64,000 nucleotides of DNA from Salimicrobium flavidum (GCF_900156645.1 NZ_FTOC01000001.1:62001-126000); one strand, 5' to 3'. Counted from the first letter of the stretch, positions 10,822-20,243 are shown. The notes: generated by a model from the letters alone, not told the origin. Translations and numbers: made by a program.

Positions 10822-11766
10822 ATGAAGTGGTCTGAAATCAGTGTGCACACAACGAATGAAGCGATTGAACCCGTTTCAAACATTCTGCATGAATCAGGAG
10901 CCAGCGGAGTCGTTATTGAAGATCCGGCAGATTTGGAGAAGTACACTTCCAGATTCGGGGAGCTTTATGACCTGGATCCCGCAAATTATCCTGAAGAGGG
11001 AGTGATAGTTAAAGCCTATTTACCTCAAAACAGTTTTTTGAATGAAACGGTGGAAGAGATAAAAGGTTCTATTTCTTCCCTTGTGAATTATGGAATCGAC
11101 ATCGGTGCAAATGCAGTGACTATTACTGAAATTCAGGAAGAGGACTGGGCGACTGCCTGGAAAAAATACTATAAGCCTGTGAAGATTTCTGAAAAAGTGA
11201 CGATTGCCCCTACGTGGGAAGACTATAAGGCGGTGTCTACAGACGAATTGATCATTGAAATGGACCCTGGTATGGCTTTCGGGACCGGCACCCATCCTAC
11301 GACGGTCTTGAGTATACAGGCTTTGGAGCGGTTCGTTCAGAAGGATGATGTGATCCTTGATGTCGGGGCAGGTTCCGGAATATTGAGTGTCGCTTCAGTG
11401 CTTCTCGGGGCCAGCACAGTGTATGCGTATGACCTCGATGATGTAGCAGTACAAAGTACAAAGAATAACGCTGCACTGAATGGTGCGGAGCATAAAGTGA
11501 AAGTGGAACAGAACAACTTGCTTGAAGGGGTAACCCAGAAAGCTGATGTCATCGTGGCTAATATTCTCGCAGAAATCATCGTTAAATTTCCGGAAGACGC
11601 TTTTTCTCTTTTGAAACCGGGAGGGTATTTTATTACCTCAGGAATTATTGAAGGGAAAAAAGAACTCGTGCGGAACAGCCTGGAGAAAACGGGATTTGAA
11701 ATCGTAGAGGTGAATAAGATGGAAGACTGGATTTTGTTCATCGCGAGACGGCCGGAACAGGAGTAG
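10822..11766 (+). CDS. prmA: Ribosomal protein L11 methyltransferase
   Basis: 314 residues. The N-terminal L11-recognition domain begins KWSEISVHTTNEAIEPVS. The SAM-dependent methyltransferase domain carries MDPGMAFGTGTHPTT, motif I DVGAGSGILS and the catalytic-loop motif NILAEII. PrmA trimethylates ribosomal protein L11. ATG 10822 matches the conserved N-terminus, and an in-frame GTG at 10813 is the alternative. The order dnaJ-prmA-rsmE is the usual Bacillus arrangement. Confidence 0.96.
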   Translation: MKWSEISVHTTNEAIEPVSNILHESGASGVVIEDPADLEKYTSRFGELYDLDPANYPEEGVIVKAYLPQNSFLNETVEEIKGSISSLVNYGIDIGANAVTITEIQEEDWATAWKKYYKPVKISEKVTIAPTWEDYKAVSTDELIIEMDPGMAFGTGTHPTTVLSIQALERFVQKDDVILDVGAGSGILSVASVLLGASTVYAYDLDDVAVQSTKNNAALNGAEHKVKVEQNNLLEGVTQKADVIVANILAEIIVKFPEDAFSLLKPGGYFITSGIIEGKKELVRNSLEKTGFEIVEVNKMEDWILFIARRPEQE

Positions 11767-11772
11767 ATCCTC

Positions 11773-12516
11773 ATGCAAAGATACTTTGTGCCAGAAGATA
11801 ACTGGAAGGAAGATCAGGTTACGATAATCGGCCAGGATGTCCATCATATAAAAAGAGTGATGAGGATGGTCGAAGGGGACCATTTGATAGTCATCCATCC
11901 GGAAGAGAAAGCCTATAAAGCCCGGATTGAAAGTGCTGGGGAGGAAGTCGTGTGTAACGTAACGGAGCAGCTCACTGCCGAAAGTGAGCTTCCTCAGCAC
12001 GTAACCATAGTCCAGGCTCTCGGGAAGGCAGACAAAGTGGAGTGGGTCGTACAAAAGGCCACGGAGCTTGGTATGGATAAACTGATCCCCTTTCAGGCCA
12101 GGCATTCAGTTGTAAAATGGGAAGATAAGAAACAGCACAAAAAGTTAGAAAGAATGAAAAAGATAGCGAAGGAAGCAGCTGAACAATCTGAAAGACTGAA
12201 AATACCGGAAATCTCGGATGTATCTTCGTTAGAACAAGTGCTCAAGGCGACCGAAAATTATGATTTCCGATTGTTCGCCTATGAAAATGATGTTCGTTAT
12301 GGAACGAATACTTCTCTGTCTCAATATGTGAAGCAGATTTCCACCGGAAAAAGTGTATGTCTCGTGATCGGCCCAGAAGGCGGCTTCTCTGTTGAAGAAT
12401 CTGAAAAGCTTTACCAGGAAGGTTTTCAATCGGTGCGACTCGGAAGACGCATACTTAGAATGGAAACGGCTCCACTCTATTTTTTATCTGCGTTGTCCTA
12501 TGAGTGGGAAGAATAA
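11773..12516 (+). CDS. rsmE: 16S rRNA (uracil-1498-N3)-methyltransferase RsmE
   Basis: 247 residues. The N-terminal PUA-like domain starts MQRYFVPEDNWKED. The SPOUT methyltransferase domain carries VIGPEGGFS and the knot motif LGRRILRMETA. It methylates U1498 of 16S rRNA. It begins 6 bp after prmA and is co-transcribed with it. In B. subtilis the next gene is mtaB (tRNA methylthiotransferase). Here that gene is missing and deoC follows instead. Confidence 0.95.
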   Translation: MQRYFVPEDNWKEDQVTIIGQDVHHIKRVMRMVEGDHLIVIHPEEKAYKARIESAGEEVVCNVTEQLTAESELPQHVTIVQALGKADKVEWVVQKATELGMDKLIPFQARHSVVKWEDKKQHKKLERMKKIAKEAAEQSERLKIPEISDVSSLEQVLKATENYDFRLFAYENDVRYGTNTSLSQYVKQISTGKSVCLVIGPEGGFSVEESEKLYQEGFQSVRLGRRILRMETAPLYFLSALSYEWEE

Positions 12517-12590
12517 GAAAACGCTTTTCTTTTCGCTGTAAAACCGTTATGATGGAATTAGATGTTCGAACAAGTTTGAAAGGGAGATGA

Positions 12591-13262
12591 ATGATGACTA
12601 CATTGGCAAAAATGATCGACCATACACAACTGAAACCAGAGACGACGAAAGAGAAAATCACGACCATTTGTGAAGAAGCTAAAGAGCATGGGTTTGCTTC
12701 GGTATGCGTTAATCCTCACTGGGTAGCCTACTGCAACGAAATGTTGAAAGATACGGATGTTATGGTCTGTACTGTAATCGGTTTTCCTTTAGGAGCTACC
12801 ACTACGGAAGTGAAAGTCTTTGAAACGAATCACACGATCGATCACGGAGCAGAAGAAGTCGATATGGTTATAAACATCGGAGAATTGAAAAGTGGTAATC
12901 ATGATGTTGTGCAAAAAGACATTGAAGCAGTCGTCAAAGCAGCTGAAGGAAAGGCTGCTGTAAAAGTGATCATCGAAACATCCCTTCTTGAGGAAGAGGA
13001 AAAAGTGAAAGCTTGTGAACTTGCGAAACAGGCAGGTGCTGACTTCGTGAAAACTTCGACCGGTTTCTCAGGTGGCGGCGCCAACGTTGAAGATATCAGC
13101 CTGATGCGTGAAACTGTCGGAGAGAATATGGGAGTGAAAGCATCCGGAGGAGTCAAGGATTATGAAGGAGCGAAGGCATTGATCGACGCAGGCGCAACCA
13201 GAATCGGAGCAAGCTCAGGGATTGCGATAATTCAAGGAAAACAAGGAACTTCTGATTATTAA
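12591..13262 (+). CDS. deoC: Deoxyribose-phosphate aldolase
   Basis: 223 residues, a class I aldolase TIM barrel. IDHTQLKP opens the fold, VIIETSLL contains the region near the first active Lys, and FVKTSTGFS supplies the Schiff-base Lys. GVKASGGV follows with the second conserved Lys. It converts 2-deoxyribose 5-phosphate to acetaldehyde and glyceraldehyde 3-phosphate in deoxynucleoside salvage. The ribosome binding site is AAGGGAGATGA. ATG 12591 or the adjacent ATG 12594 could start it. It occupies the mtaB position between rsmE and rpsU. Confidence 0.95.
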   Translation: MMTTLAKMIDHTQLKPETTKEKITTICEEAKEHGFASVCVNPHWVAYCNEMLKDTDVMVCTVIGFPLGATTTEVKVFETNHTIDHGAEEVDMVINIGELKSGNHDVVQKDIEAVVKAAEGKAAVKVIIETSLLEEEEKVKACELAKQAGADFVKTSTGFSGGGANVEDISLMRETVGENMGVKASGGVKDYEGAKALIDAGATRIGASSGIAIIQGKQGTSDY

Positions 13263-13276
13263 AAGCAAGGTACTTG

Positions 13277-13305
13277 TTGACCTCTCTGATTTGGTGTAAT
13301 ATAAT
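13277..13305 (+). promoter_or_regulatory. Strong SigA promoter of rpsU
   Basis: TTGACC (13277-13282), 17 bp, TATAAT (13300-13305), before the rpsU 5' UTR. Confidence 0.88.
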
Positions 13306-13312
13306 TGTCAAG

Positions 13313-13332
13313 GATATGGACTTGTCCATGTC
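13313..13332 (+). promoter_or_regulatory. Hairpin at the extreme 5' end of the rpsU mRNA
   Basis: GATATGGAC and GTCCATGTC form a 9-bp palindromic stem beginning ~7 bp after the -10 box, at the predicted transcription start. Such 5'-terminal hairpins can protect mRNA from decay or bind a regulator. The function here is inferred. Confidence 0.45.
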
Positions 13333-13371
13333 TTGAACTAGTTTTGTTTGTTTCGGAGGGAGGGAAGTAGT

Positions 13372-13545
13372 ATGTCTAAGACCACTCGCGTACGTAAAAA
13401 CGAATCTTTAGAGGATGCATTGCGTCGTTTTAAGAAAGACGTATCTAAAAGCGGTACTCTAGCAGAATATCGTAAGCGTGAATATTACGATAAACCGAGC
13501 GTTCGTCGTAAGAAAAAATCCGAGGAAGCAAGAAAACGCAAGTAA
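13372..13545 (+). CDS. rpsU: 30S ribosomal protein S21
   Basis: 57 residues, [20 protein letters not shown]..., with a strongly basic C-terminus ([13 protein letters not shown]), the normal size for S21. The in-frame extension to 13348 is not used, because GGGAGGGAAG sits directly before ATG 13372. It has a strong promoter and an unusual 5' hairpin. yqeY follows after 29 bp and is probably co-transcribed. Confidence 0.97.
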   Translation: MSKTTRVRKNESLEDALRRFKKDVSKSGTLAEYRKREYYDKPSVRRKKKSEEARKRK

Positions 13546-13574
13546 GTGTTCTGTGAAGAGGGTGAAGAGATTAA

Positions 13575-14021
13575 ATGACTATTTCTGAACGTCTTACAGA
13601 GGACATGAAGGTCGCTATGAAAGCCAGGGATAAAAAAAGACTTGGCGTAATACGCATGGTACGTTCTTCCATGCAAAATGAAGCGATAAAACTCGGTAAG
13701 AATGAATTGACGGAAGAAGAAGAACTGACAGTTTTATCGCGTGAGGTAAAACAAAGGAAAGATTCCCTCCAAGAATTTAAACAAGCTGGTCGGGATGACC
13801 TTGTAAGTGATCTTCAACAAGAAATTGACATTTTAAATGATTATTTACCGAAGCAATTGACGAATGAAGAATTAGAGACTATCGTCTCTGAGACAATCAA
13901 CGAAGTCGGTGCAGATGGTAAAAGTGACATGGGGAAAGTGATGTCAGCTGTGATGCCGAAAGTCAAAGGCAAAACAGACGGCTCCCAGGTCAATAAAGAA
14001 GTTATGAAGCAATTATCATAA
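13575..14021 (+). CDS. yqeY: YqeY/GatB C-terminal-like protein
   Basis: 148 residues, almost fully helical: [47 protein letters not shown] and the C-terminal [17 protein letters not shown] motif. The family shares the tRNA-binding fold of the GatB tail domain. Its cellular role in Firmicutes is not settled. The gene follows rpsU, as in nearly all Bacillaceae, and ends in a clear terminator. Confidence 0.92.
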   Translation: MTISERLTEDMKVAMKARDKKRLGVIRMVRSSMQNEAIKLGKNELTEEEELTVLSREVKQRKDSLQEFKQAGRDDLVSDLQQEIDILNDYLPKQLTNEELETIVSETINEVGADGKSDMGKVMSAVMPKVKGKTDGSQVNKEVMKQLS

Positions 14022-14027
14022 ACGGAG

Positions 14028-14059
14028 AAAAGGCCTCTCAGGAACGGGAGGTCTTTTTT
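14028..14059 (+). terminator. Terminator of rpsU-yqeY
   Basis: AAAGGCCTC and GGAGGTCTTT form a stem with a 9-nt loop followed by T6. Confidence 0.82.
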
Positions 14060-14133
14060 CATAAATTCTTTGAAACGTTTTCCTTTCTACATACGTAATC
14101 TTATTAGGTGAGCGGAAAGGAGGGAGAGATTAC

Positions 14134-15462
14134 GTGGAGATGCAGAAGAAATGGAAAAATCTTCTTATGCTTTTTCCGTTTCTGTTCTTATTCATATTGC
14201 CTACTTCTATTGAAGCAGCGGGGGACGTGTACGTAGTACCCGTCGAAGAGACTGTCGAGAAAGGGATGGCTTCATTTATAGATAGAGCCATTACAGAAGC
14301 TGAAGAAGCGGAGGCTTCTCAAATCGTCTTTGAAATCGACACCCCTGGAGGGCGAGTAGATGCAGCGAATGAAATCGGGGAATATCTGACGAATACAGAG
14401 ATACCTACCGCTGCTTATGTGACCAGTCGTGCATATTCTGCCGGGTCATACATTGCTTTGAATATGGATTCCATATTCATGAAATCCCAGGCGACGATGG
14501 GGGCTTCCGGTGTCATCAATTCAGACGGTACCGCCGCGGATAAGAAAGCCCAGTCAGCATGGATTTCGGCCATGACCGCTGCTGCTGAAACAAATGGAAG
14601 AGATCCCTTATATGCCAGAGCGATGGCTGACAGCAGTGTGGATTTACCTGAGTTCGGGGCTCCGGAGGGCGAATTCCTTACGCTTACCCCTCAAGAGGCT
14701 GAAGAGGTGGGGTATTCAGACGGTACTTTTCCTGATACGGAGACAGTAGTTGAAGAATTAGGGTTTGAAGCCTCTCAAATCCAAAGGGTGGAACCCACCT
14801 TTTCGGAGAATCTGGCGAGATTCCTGACGAATCCTGCTGTCGTACCGATTCTCTTATCGCTTGCAAGTCTTGGCCTCATAGCTGAAATATACACCCCTGG
14901 TTTCGGGGTTCCCGGTATCACCGGGCTCCTTTCCCTGCTGTTATTCTTTTATGGCCATGTCATTGCGGGCTTGGCAGGACTGGAAGCTATTATTTTACTT
15001 GTCGTCGGAGTAGGTCTTGTTATTGCAGAATTCTTTTTGCCTGGGGGAATCGCCGGTATCGGTGGGGCCGTAGCGATCGTAGCCTCCCTCCTTATGTCCG
15101 GACAAGATGTCGGTTATATGGCTTTCAGCATAGGGATAGCACTTTTGGTTACTATCGTCGCTTCGGTTATTCTTTTTAAATTCGTCGGTTTTCAGAATAA
15201 TTTCTTCAAAAAAATCATTCTGAGCGATGCGACCAATACGTCCGAGGGCTATGTTTCGACGAAAACAAGATTGGATTTGATTGGAAAAGAAGGGAAATCC
15301 ATCACTCCTCTTCGTCCCTCGGGCAGTGGTGAATTTGAAGAAGAAAGATTGGACGTAGTAAGCGAAGGGGATTTCATCCAAAGAGATGAATCGATCAAAA
15401 TTGTGAAAGTGGAAGGGTCCAGAATAGTAGTACGAAAAGTTCAAGAACATGAGGAGGAATAA
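14134..15462 (+). CDS. Long NfeD family protein (membrane serine-protease-like, YqeZ/NfeD1b)
   Basis: 442 residues. An N-terminal signal segment (hydrophobic to about residue 28) is followed by a ClpP-class domain ([38 protein letters not shown]). Next come 4-5 membrane helices (about 225-350) and a C-terminal NfeD OB-fold domain (about 365-440). Family members work with flotillins in membrane microdomains, and floA begins 2 bp downstream. The start is GTG 14134, because AGGAGG at 14118-14123 is 10 nt away. ATG 14140 is possible. Confidence 0.92.
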   Translation: MEMQKKWKNLLMLFPFLFLFILPTSIEAAGDVYVVPVEETVEKGMASFIDRAITEAEEAEASQIVFEIDTPGGRVDAANEIGEYLTNTEIPTAAYVTSRAYSAGSYIALNMDSIFMKSQATMGASGVINSDGTAADKKAQSAWISAMTAAAETNGRDPLYARAMADSSVDLPEFGAPEGEFLTLTPQEAEEVGYSDGTFPDTETVVEELGFEASQIQRVEPTFSENLARFLTNPAVVPILLSLASLGLIAEIYTPGFGVPGITGLLSLLLFFYGHVIAGLAGLEAIILLVVGVGLVIAEFFLPGGIAGIGGAVAIVASLLMSGQDVGYMAFSIGIALLVTIVASVILFKFVGFQNNFFKKIILSDATNTSEGYVSTKTRLDLIGKEGKSITPLRPSGSGEFEEERLDVVSEGDFIQRDESIKIVKVEGSRIVVRKVQEHEEE

Positions 15463-15464
15463 GT

Positions 15465-16451
15465 ATGACGTTACAGGAACTGATGCCGTTAATTATTGTA
15501 GGTATCATCATCATCGCATTGGCCGTTTTATTCACTTTCATTCCAGTGATGCTGTGGATCAGCGCTCTGGCCGCAGGTGTGAAGATAAGTATTTTCAGCC
15601 TTGTCGGAATGAGGTTGAGACGAGTAACACCGGCACGTGTAATCAACCCTTTGATCAAAGCGCACAAAGCGGGTCTTGATATTGATACCAACCAGTTGGA
15701 GAGTCACTATCTGGCCGGAGGTAACGTGGACAGAGTAGTGAATGCGCTGATTGCTGCGCACCGGGCTAATATTGAATTAAGTTTTGAACGTTGTGCGGCC
15801 ATCGACCTGGCTGGTAGAGATGTGCTGGAAGCTGTGCAGATGAGCGTCAATCCTAAAGTTATCGAAACACCATTCATCGCCGGTGTGGCAATGGACGGTA
15901 TTGAAGTGAAAGCCAAAGCACGTATTACAGTTCGTGCGAATATCGATCGTCTTGTCGGTGGTGCCGGAGAAGATACCATCATCGCCCGTGTAGGCGAAGG
16001 TATCGTATCGACTATCGGTTCCAGTGAAAGTCATAGCAAAGTTCTGGAAAACCCTGACCTTATCTCCAAAAATGTGCTCGGAAAAGGGTTGGACTCAGGA
16101 ACTGCATTCGAAATACTTTCGATTGATATAGCTGACATAGACATCGGTAAAAACATCGGTGCGATTCTACAGACAGACCAGGCTGAAGCAGATAAGAACA
16201 TTGCCCAAGCTAAGGCTGAAGAACGTAGAGCTATGGCAATCGCTCAAGAGCAGGAAATGCGCGCACGCGTACAGGAAATGCAGGCCAAAGTGGTCGAAGC
16301 TGAAGCCGAAGTGCCTCAGGCTCTTGCAGAAGCTTTGCGTTCCGGTAAAATGGGTGTCATGGACTATATGAACTATCAGAATATAGATGCAGACACTGAC
16401 ATGAGAAAAACTCTTGGCACTACGGGAGATACGGATGATGAGGATAAATAA
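15465..16451 (+). CDS. floA: Flotillin-like protein FloA
   Basis: 328 residues. A short N-terminal membrane hairpin (about 5-50) is followed by the SPFH/flotillin domain and a helical region rich in Ala and Glu ([21 protein letters not shown] region, about 235-295). FloA scaffolds functional membrane microdomains. It is tightly coupled to the upstream NfeD gene (2-bp gap, GAGGAGGAATA ribosome binding site). The pairing with nfeD is conserved in Bacillaceae. Confidence 0.96.
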   Translation: MTLQELMPLIIVGIIIIALAVLFTFIPVMLWISALAAGVKISIFSLVGMRLRRVTPARVINPLIKAHKAGLDIDTNQLESHYLAGGNVDRVVNALIAAHRANIELSFERCAAIDLAGRDVLEAVQMSVNPKVIETPFIAGVAMDGIEVKAKARITVRANIDRLVGGAGEDTIIARVGEGIVSTIGSSESHSKVLENPDLISKNVLGKGLDSGTAFEILSIDIADIDIGKNIGAILQTDQAEADKNIAQAKAEERRAMAIAQEQEMRARVQEMQAKVVEAEAEVPQALAEALRSGKMGVMDYMNYQNIDADTDMRKTLGTTGDTDDEDK

Positions 16452-16496
16452 ACATCCGTCGGTATCGTACTCCTTTAAAGAAAGGGGCGATCATTA

Positions 16497-16934
16497 ATGC
16501 AGGAATTCATTTCAGCGATTTTTTCAAATATTTTTATCCTGGGTGCGATTCTCTACGGGGTCTTCTCTCTTATACGCTTCGCTTCCGGCAGTCAGGATAG
16601 GGAGGAGGGTGGAGATGCTCTCCCCTCTTCTTCCAAGAGCAGAGAACCGTCCTCTACGCTGCAGGAACAGTATGAGCAGGCTAAGGAGGCTACGGAGAAC
16701 TCCACCAGTGGTGACTCGATCGGGGTAGAGGACCCTCACACTTCCTCCCACGATGGAATACTTTCCCATGGAGATCTAGTCGTTGATAGGAAAGAATCAG
16801 AAAAGAAAGAGGTCCACCCTTTTCTAAGGGAAAAATGGACGAAGAAGCGGCTGGGTGACGGAGTTATCATGCGAGAAATACTTGGACCCCCAAGATCGAA
16901 AAGCCCGCACTACACATCTAAAAGATGGCGATAA
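16497..16934 (+). CDS. Small membrane-anchored protein of unknown function in the nfeD-floA operon (YqfB position)
   Basis: 145 residues. One hydrophobic N-terminal helix (about 8-30) is followed by a Ser/Glu-rich, probably disordered linker (about 31-105). A basic, ordered-looking tail ends the protein, with GDGVIMREILGPPRSKSPH (about 117-135). The GPPR-containing tail looks like a conserved motif of small Firmicutes proteins next to floA, so it is probably the working part. It begins 46 bp after floA with an AAGGGGCGAT ribosome binding site and is followed by the operon terminator. I recognise only the position, not a function. Confidence 0.75.
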   Translation: MQEFISAIFSNIFILGAILYGVFSLIRFASGSQDREEGGDALPSSSKSREPSSTLQEQYEQAKEATENSTSGDSIGVEDPHTSSHDGILSHGDLVVDRKESEKKEVHPFLREKWTKKRLGDGVIMREILGPPRSKSPHYTSKRWR

Positions 16935-16936
16935 AG

Positions 16937-16973
16937 GAACCCCGATTTGTATTTATACAAATCGGGGTTTTTC
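16937..16973 (+). terminator. Terminator of the nfeD-floA operon
   Basis: AACCCCGATTTGTAT pairs with ATACAAATCGGGGTT around a short loop, followed by TTTTT. The stem is perfect over about 15 bp. Confidence 0.92.
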
Positions 16974-17270
16974 GCTTGATGAAAGCTTTTTCATCATTAC
17001 CCCTATGTAATTGTTTACGAGGCAGTGAAACCAATCTGAGAAATGAAAAATTCCCGTCAAAAAGTTTTTTTCAGGATTTCAACGTGAATAGGGAAAAGGA
17101 AGATATATATAAGAATTTTGGTATATCTACCCTTATGAATAGCAATTATAAAAGTTACTTGATGCTCTAGTGTTCCAGTGAAGCTAAAAAGAGAGATGCT
17201 TAGAAGAACAGGAAAAACTTTTTTCCTCAGCCTCTTCAAGTGAGTCCCCCATAAGTGGGGCGAAAAAGTT
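16974..17270 (+). other. Gene-free stretch where yqfC/yqfD would lie
   Basis: No credible coding region was found; the one open frame (to 17170) starts inside the previous gene's end, has no ribosome binding site and no recognisable domain. A small hairpin (CCCC-N5-6-GGGG near 17246-17260) lies just before the phoH promoter. In sporulating Bacillus this interval holds yqfC and yqfD. Confidence 0.6.
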
Positions 17271-17299
17271 TTGCACCAGTATACAGACAGTGGTAAAGT
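17271..17299 (+). promoter_or_regulatory. Candidate promoter of phoH
   Basis: TTGCAC (17271-17276), 17 bp, TAAAGT (17294-17299), about 70 bp before phoH. Confidence 0.55.
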
Positions 17300-17370
17300 G
17301 AAATTACTTCTACTATATCTAAGTAATGAAAATATCGAGAAAAAGAATATATTAATCAAGGAGATTGAGT

Positions 17371-18330
17371 ATGCAGGAAGGTTTACAGACGATAGATGTA
17401 CATTTGGACAATTCAGAGGAAGCCTTGACTTTATTCGGTACAGAAGATAGAAATCTTAGACAGATTGAAGAGCAATTAAGTGTTACGATCGTTTCGAGAG
17501 GGGAGAAAGTGAATGTTTCCGGGCTTCCGGAACATGTTTCCATTGTGGAAAGTGTAATAGGTTCGCTTCTATCTCTTATAAGGAAAGGCCTCGTAATTAC
17601 AGAAAGAGATATCGTATATGCTGTGGAACTGGCTAAAAAAGGGAAAATAAACCAGTTTGAAGCATTATATGAAGACGAAATAACAAGGAATGCCAAAGGG
17701 AAACCGATCCGGGTGAAAACTCTTGGACAAAGGGATTATATCAATGCGATCAAAAGAAATGACCTGACGTTCGGTATCGGTCCGGCAGGTACAGGAAAGA
17801 CTTATCTCGCAGTTGTAATGGCGGTCAATGCATTGAAAAATGGCGATGTGAAAAGAATAGTACTTACCCGTCCTGCTGTTGAGGCCGGTGAGAGTCTCGG
17901 CTTTCTACCCGGAGACTTGAAAGAGAAAGTGGATCCATACTTGCGTCCGCTTTACGATTCTCTCCATGACGTATTCGGGGTGGAGCATACCGCACGTCTT
18001 ATAGAGAGAGGGACGATCGAAATTGCACCGCTCGCTTATATGAGAGGTCGTACACTCGATGATGCCTTTGCCCTCCTGGACGAAGCTCAGAACACGACCC
18101 CCGAACAGATGAAGATGTTTCTGACCAGGCTTGGCTTCGGTTCCAAAATGATCATCACCGGAGATATCACCCAGGTGGATTTGCCTAAAGGTATGAGATC
18201 CGGGCTGATTGAAGCGACACACAAGCTTTCGAATGTAAAGGGAAGTTCGTTTATTCATCTGGACGAGACGGATGTAGTAAGACACCCTCTTGTTCAACGG
18301 ATAATTGAGGCGTATGAAAAAAACGAATAG
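17371..18330 (+). CDS. phoH: PhoH family ATPase (PhoH-like)
   Basis: 319 residues. The N-terminal KH-like region is followed by the P-loop ATPase domain with Walker A GPAGTGKTYLA, RPAVEAGESLGFLPGD and Walker B ALLDEAQNTTPEQMKMF. These proteins are linked to RNA metabolism and usually sit next to ybeY, as here. ATG 17371 lies 7 nt after AAGGAG. An in-frame TTG at 17365 is too close to it. No PhoP box is seen upstream, so despite the name phosphate control is not indicated. Confidence 0.93.
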   Translation: MQEGLQTIDVHLDNSEEALTLFGTEDRNLRQIEEQLSVTIVSRGEKVNVSGLPEHVSIVESVIGSLLSLIRKGLVITERDIVYAVELAKKGKINQFEALYEDEITRNAKGKPIRVKTLGQRDYINAIKRNDLTFGIGPAGTGKTYLAVVMAVNALKNGDVKRIVLTRPAVEAGESLGFLPGDLKEKVDPYLRPLYDSLHDVFGVEHTARLIERGTIEIAPLAYMRGRTLDDAFALLDEAQNTTPEQMKMFLTRLGFGSKMIITGDITQVDLPKGMRSGLIEATHKLSNVKGSSFIHLDETDVVRHPLVQRIIEAYEKNE

Positions 18331-18345
18331 AGGAGGTAGATGGAC

Positions 18346-18816
18346 ATGTTGAAAATTGATTTTCATGATGAAACGAATTCAATCGATGAAGCTTTTATCG
18401 ATCTTATTGATCGTGTGTTGACTTTCGCCGCTGAGAAAGAAGGAATCGTCGGGGAGAATGAAATTTCTGTTACCTTTGTCAACAATTCAAAAATACAGGA
18501 ATTGAATAGAAACTACAGACAGAAAGATACACCTACTGATGTGCTATCTTTTCCGATGCTTGAGTTTGGAGAAGAGGCGATGGAGTTTCAGGATGAGGAG
18601 TTGCCGAGAATGCTTGGGGACGTCGTCATTTCTGTCGATAAAGCTGAAGAACAGGCCGAAGAGTATCGACACTCTCTAGAACGTGAATTTTCTTTCCTTG
18701 CCTTGCATAGTCTTTTACACCTTCTCGGATATGACCACATGGATGAACAGGATGAAAAAAATATGTTTGCCCGTCAAGAGGATATATTGAATGAATTCGG
18801 ACTTGAAAGATCCTAA
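18346..18816 (+). CDS. ybeY: Endoribonuclease YbeY (rRNA maturation factor)
   Basis: 156 residues. The metal-binding motif is present as HSLLHLLGYDHMDE (H-x3-H-x5-H pattern), with the preceding TPTDVLSFPM block. YbeY takes part in 16S rRNA 3'-end maturation and ribosome quality control. ATG 18346 lies 9 nt after AGGAGG, and the ATG at 18340 is too close. The last 26 bp overlap dgkA, so translation is probably coupled. Confidence 0.95.
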   Translation: MLKIDFHDETNSIDEAFIDLIDRVLTFAAEKEGIVGENEISVTFVNNSKIQELNRNYRQKDTPTDVLSFPMLEFGEEAMEFQDEELPRMLGDVVISVDKAEEQAEEYRHSLEREFSFLALHSLLHLLGYDHMDEQDEKNMFARQEDILNEFGLERS

Positions 18817-19159
18817 GGGAAGAAAGTGGATTGGGTTCCGCTTCGCCATATCCGGGTTAGGGACCATTGTAAAAGCCGAGAAGAACCTGAAGATTCATTG
18901 TGCAGCTTCTATTGTCGTGCTCCTTACGGGTCTGTATCTTTCTGTGTCCTTAGTGGAGTGGGCCATCTTGTTCTTGACGATGGCTCTTGTCATTTCATTT
19001 GAAGTAATGAACTCGGTGATAGAAAGGGTCATGGATTTCATTCATCCTTCCTTTCATCCAGAAGTGAAGGTTATTAAAGACGCGGCTGCCGGTGCAGTTT
19101 TAGTAACGGCGGTGTTTGCCGTTTTGATTGCAATAGTTATATTTATACCAAAATTATAA
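18791..19159 (+). CDS. dgkA: Undecaprenol/diacylglycerol kinase family protein
   Basis: 122 residues with three membrane helices and the family motifs [26 protein letters not shown] and KDAAAGAVL. In Gram-positives this family phosphorylates undecaprenol to recycle the cell-wall lipid carrier. It overlaps ybeY by 26 bp. In B. subtilis cdd (cytidine deaminase) lies between dgkA and era. Here era follows after 16 bp and cdd is absent. Confidence 0.93.
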   Translation: MNSDLKDPKGRKWIGFRFAISGLGTIVKAEKNLKIHCAASIVVLLTGLYLSVSLVEWAILFLTMALVISFEVMNSVIERVMDFIHPSFHPEVKVIKDAAAGAVLVTAVFAVLIAIVIFIPKL

Positions 19160-19175
19160 GTGCGGAGGAACATAC

Positions 19176-20078
19176 ATGGCAGATATATTCAAATCCGGGT
19201 TTGCAGCTATCGTAGGACGGCCGAATGTCGGGAAATCTACATTCATGAACCGTGTGATCGGTGAAAAAATCGCAATAATGAGTGATAAGGCACAGACTAC
19301 GAGAAACAAAATCCAGGGAGTATATACAGATGATGATAGTCAGATCGTCTTTATCGATACTCCTGGAATCCACAAACCTAAACATAAACTTGGAACTTAT
19401 ATGGTTCATGCTGCAGAGCAATCTCTGAACGAAGTGGATATTGTTCTGTTTATGATAAACGCTGAAGAAGGATATGGACGAGGGGATCAATTTATAGTCG
19501 AAAGGCTGAAAGGAATTGAACGACCAGTCTACCTGATCATTAATAAAATCGATCGCGTGCATCCAGACGCTTTATTCTCTCTTATCGAACAGTATAAGGA
19601 TCTTATGGATTTCACTGAAATCATTCCTATTTCCGCTCTTGAAGGGAATAACGTGGATCACCTTCTAACGGTAGTCAAGGATCAGCTTGAGGAAGGCCCC
19701 CAATACTACCCGGACGATCATATAACCGATCACCCTGAACGCTTCGTGATCAGTGAATTTATCCGTGAAAAGGTACTTCAGCTGACACGTGAAGAAATTC
19801 CACATTCCGTAGCTGTAATGATTGAACAGATCAAGACGGAAGACGACGGGAAGGTCCATATACAAGCGGTTATAGTAGTGGAGCGAAAGTCTCAGAAGGG
19901 GATCATCATCGGCAAACAGGGGAGCATGCTCAAGGAAGTGGGAACACGAGCGAGAAAGGATATCGAATCGCTTCTCGGAAGTAAAGTCTATCTAGAACTG
20001 TGGGTCAAAGTCCAGAAAGACTGGCGGAACCGGTCGATGGACCTCAGTGAATTTGGCTATAGGGAAGATGAATATTAA
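19176..20078 (+). CDS. era: GTPase Era
   Basis: 300 residues. The GTPase domain carries G1 [10 protein letters not shown]3 DTPG and G4 NKID. The C-terminal KH domain contains [15 protein letters not shown] and a lysine/tryptophan-rich tail ([12 protein letters not shown]). Era binds the 3' end of 16S rRNA and is needed for 30S assembly. It follows ybeY and dgkA in one operon, grouping functions that act on 16S rRNA. Confidence 0.97.
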   Translation: MADIFKSGFAAIVGRPNVGKSTFMNRVIGEKIAIMSDKAQTTRNKIQGVYTDDDSQIVFIDTPGIHKPKHKLGTYMVHAAEQSLNEVDIVLFMINAEEGYGRGDQFIVERLKGIERPVYLIINKIDRVHPDALFSLIEQYKDLMDFTEIIPISALEGNNVDHLLTVVKDQLEEGPQYYPDDHITDHPERFVISEFIREKVLQLTREEIPHSVAVMIEQIKTEDDGKVHIQAVIVVERKSQKGIIIGKQGSMLKEVGTRARKDIESLLGSKVYLELWVKVQKDWRNRSMDLSEFGYREDEY

Positions 20079-20171
20079 GTGGTTATTTACTGAAAAATGA
20101 TAAAGTCTTTCTTCCCGTTTCTAGAATTACCGGTTCGTTCAGATCTCCACTGGAAAAGGAGGCGATTTTCT

Positions 20172-20243
20172 GTGTTGAAGACAGGGAACGAAGAGATTTT
20201 CTCTTTCATGGAAAAGCTCCGGAAATCGAAACACTATGAATAA
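20172..20243 (+). CDS. Possible very small protein at the yqzL position
   Basis: A 23-codon ORF starting GTG (20172), with AAGGAGG nine bases upstream. The product is VLKTGNEEIFSFMEKLRKSKHYE, the first Val being read as Met. Bacillus has the small gene yqzL between era and recO, whose product contains a similar TGN-x-E/D-x-x-aromatic core. This may be a shortened or diverged yqzL. The frame is open upstream to an ATG at 20097, which would give 48 residues. Support is the ribosome binding site and the position only. Confidence 0.35.
   Translation: MLKTGNEEIFSFMEKLRKSKHYE

Noticed and set aside
16925-17170. 81-codon ORF after the floA operon
   Set aside because: It starts inside the previous gene's end and the terminator, and has no ribosome binding site.
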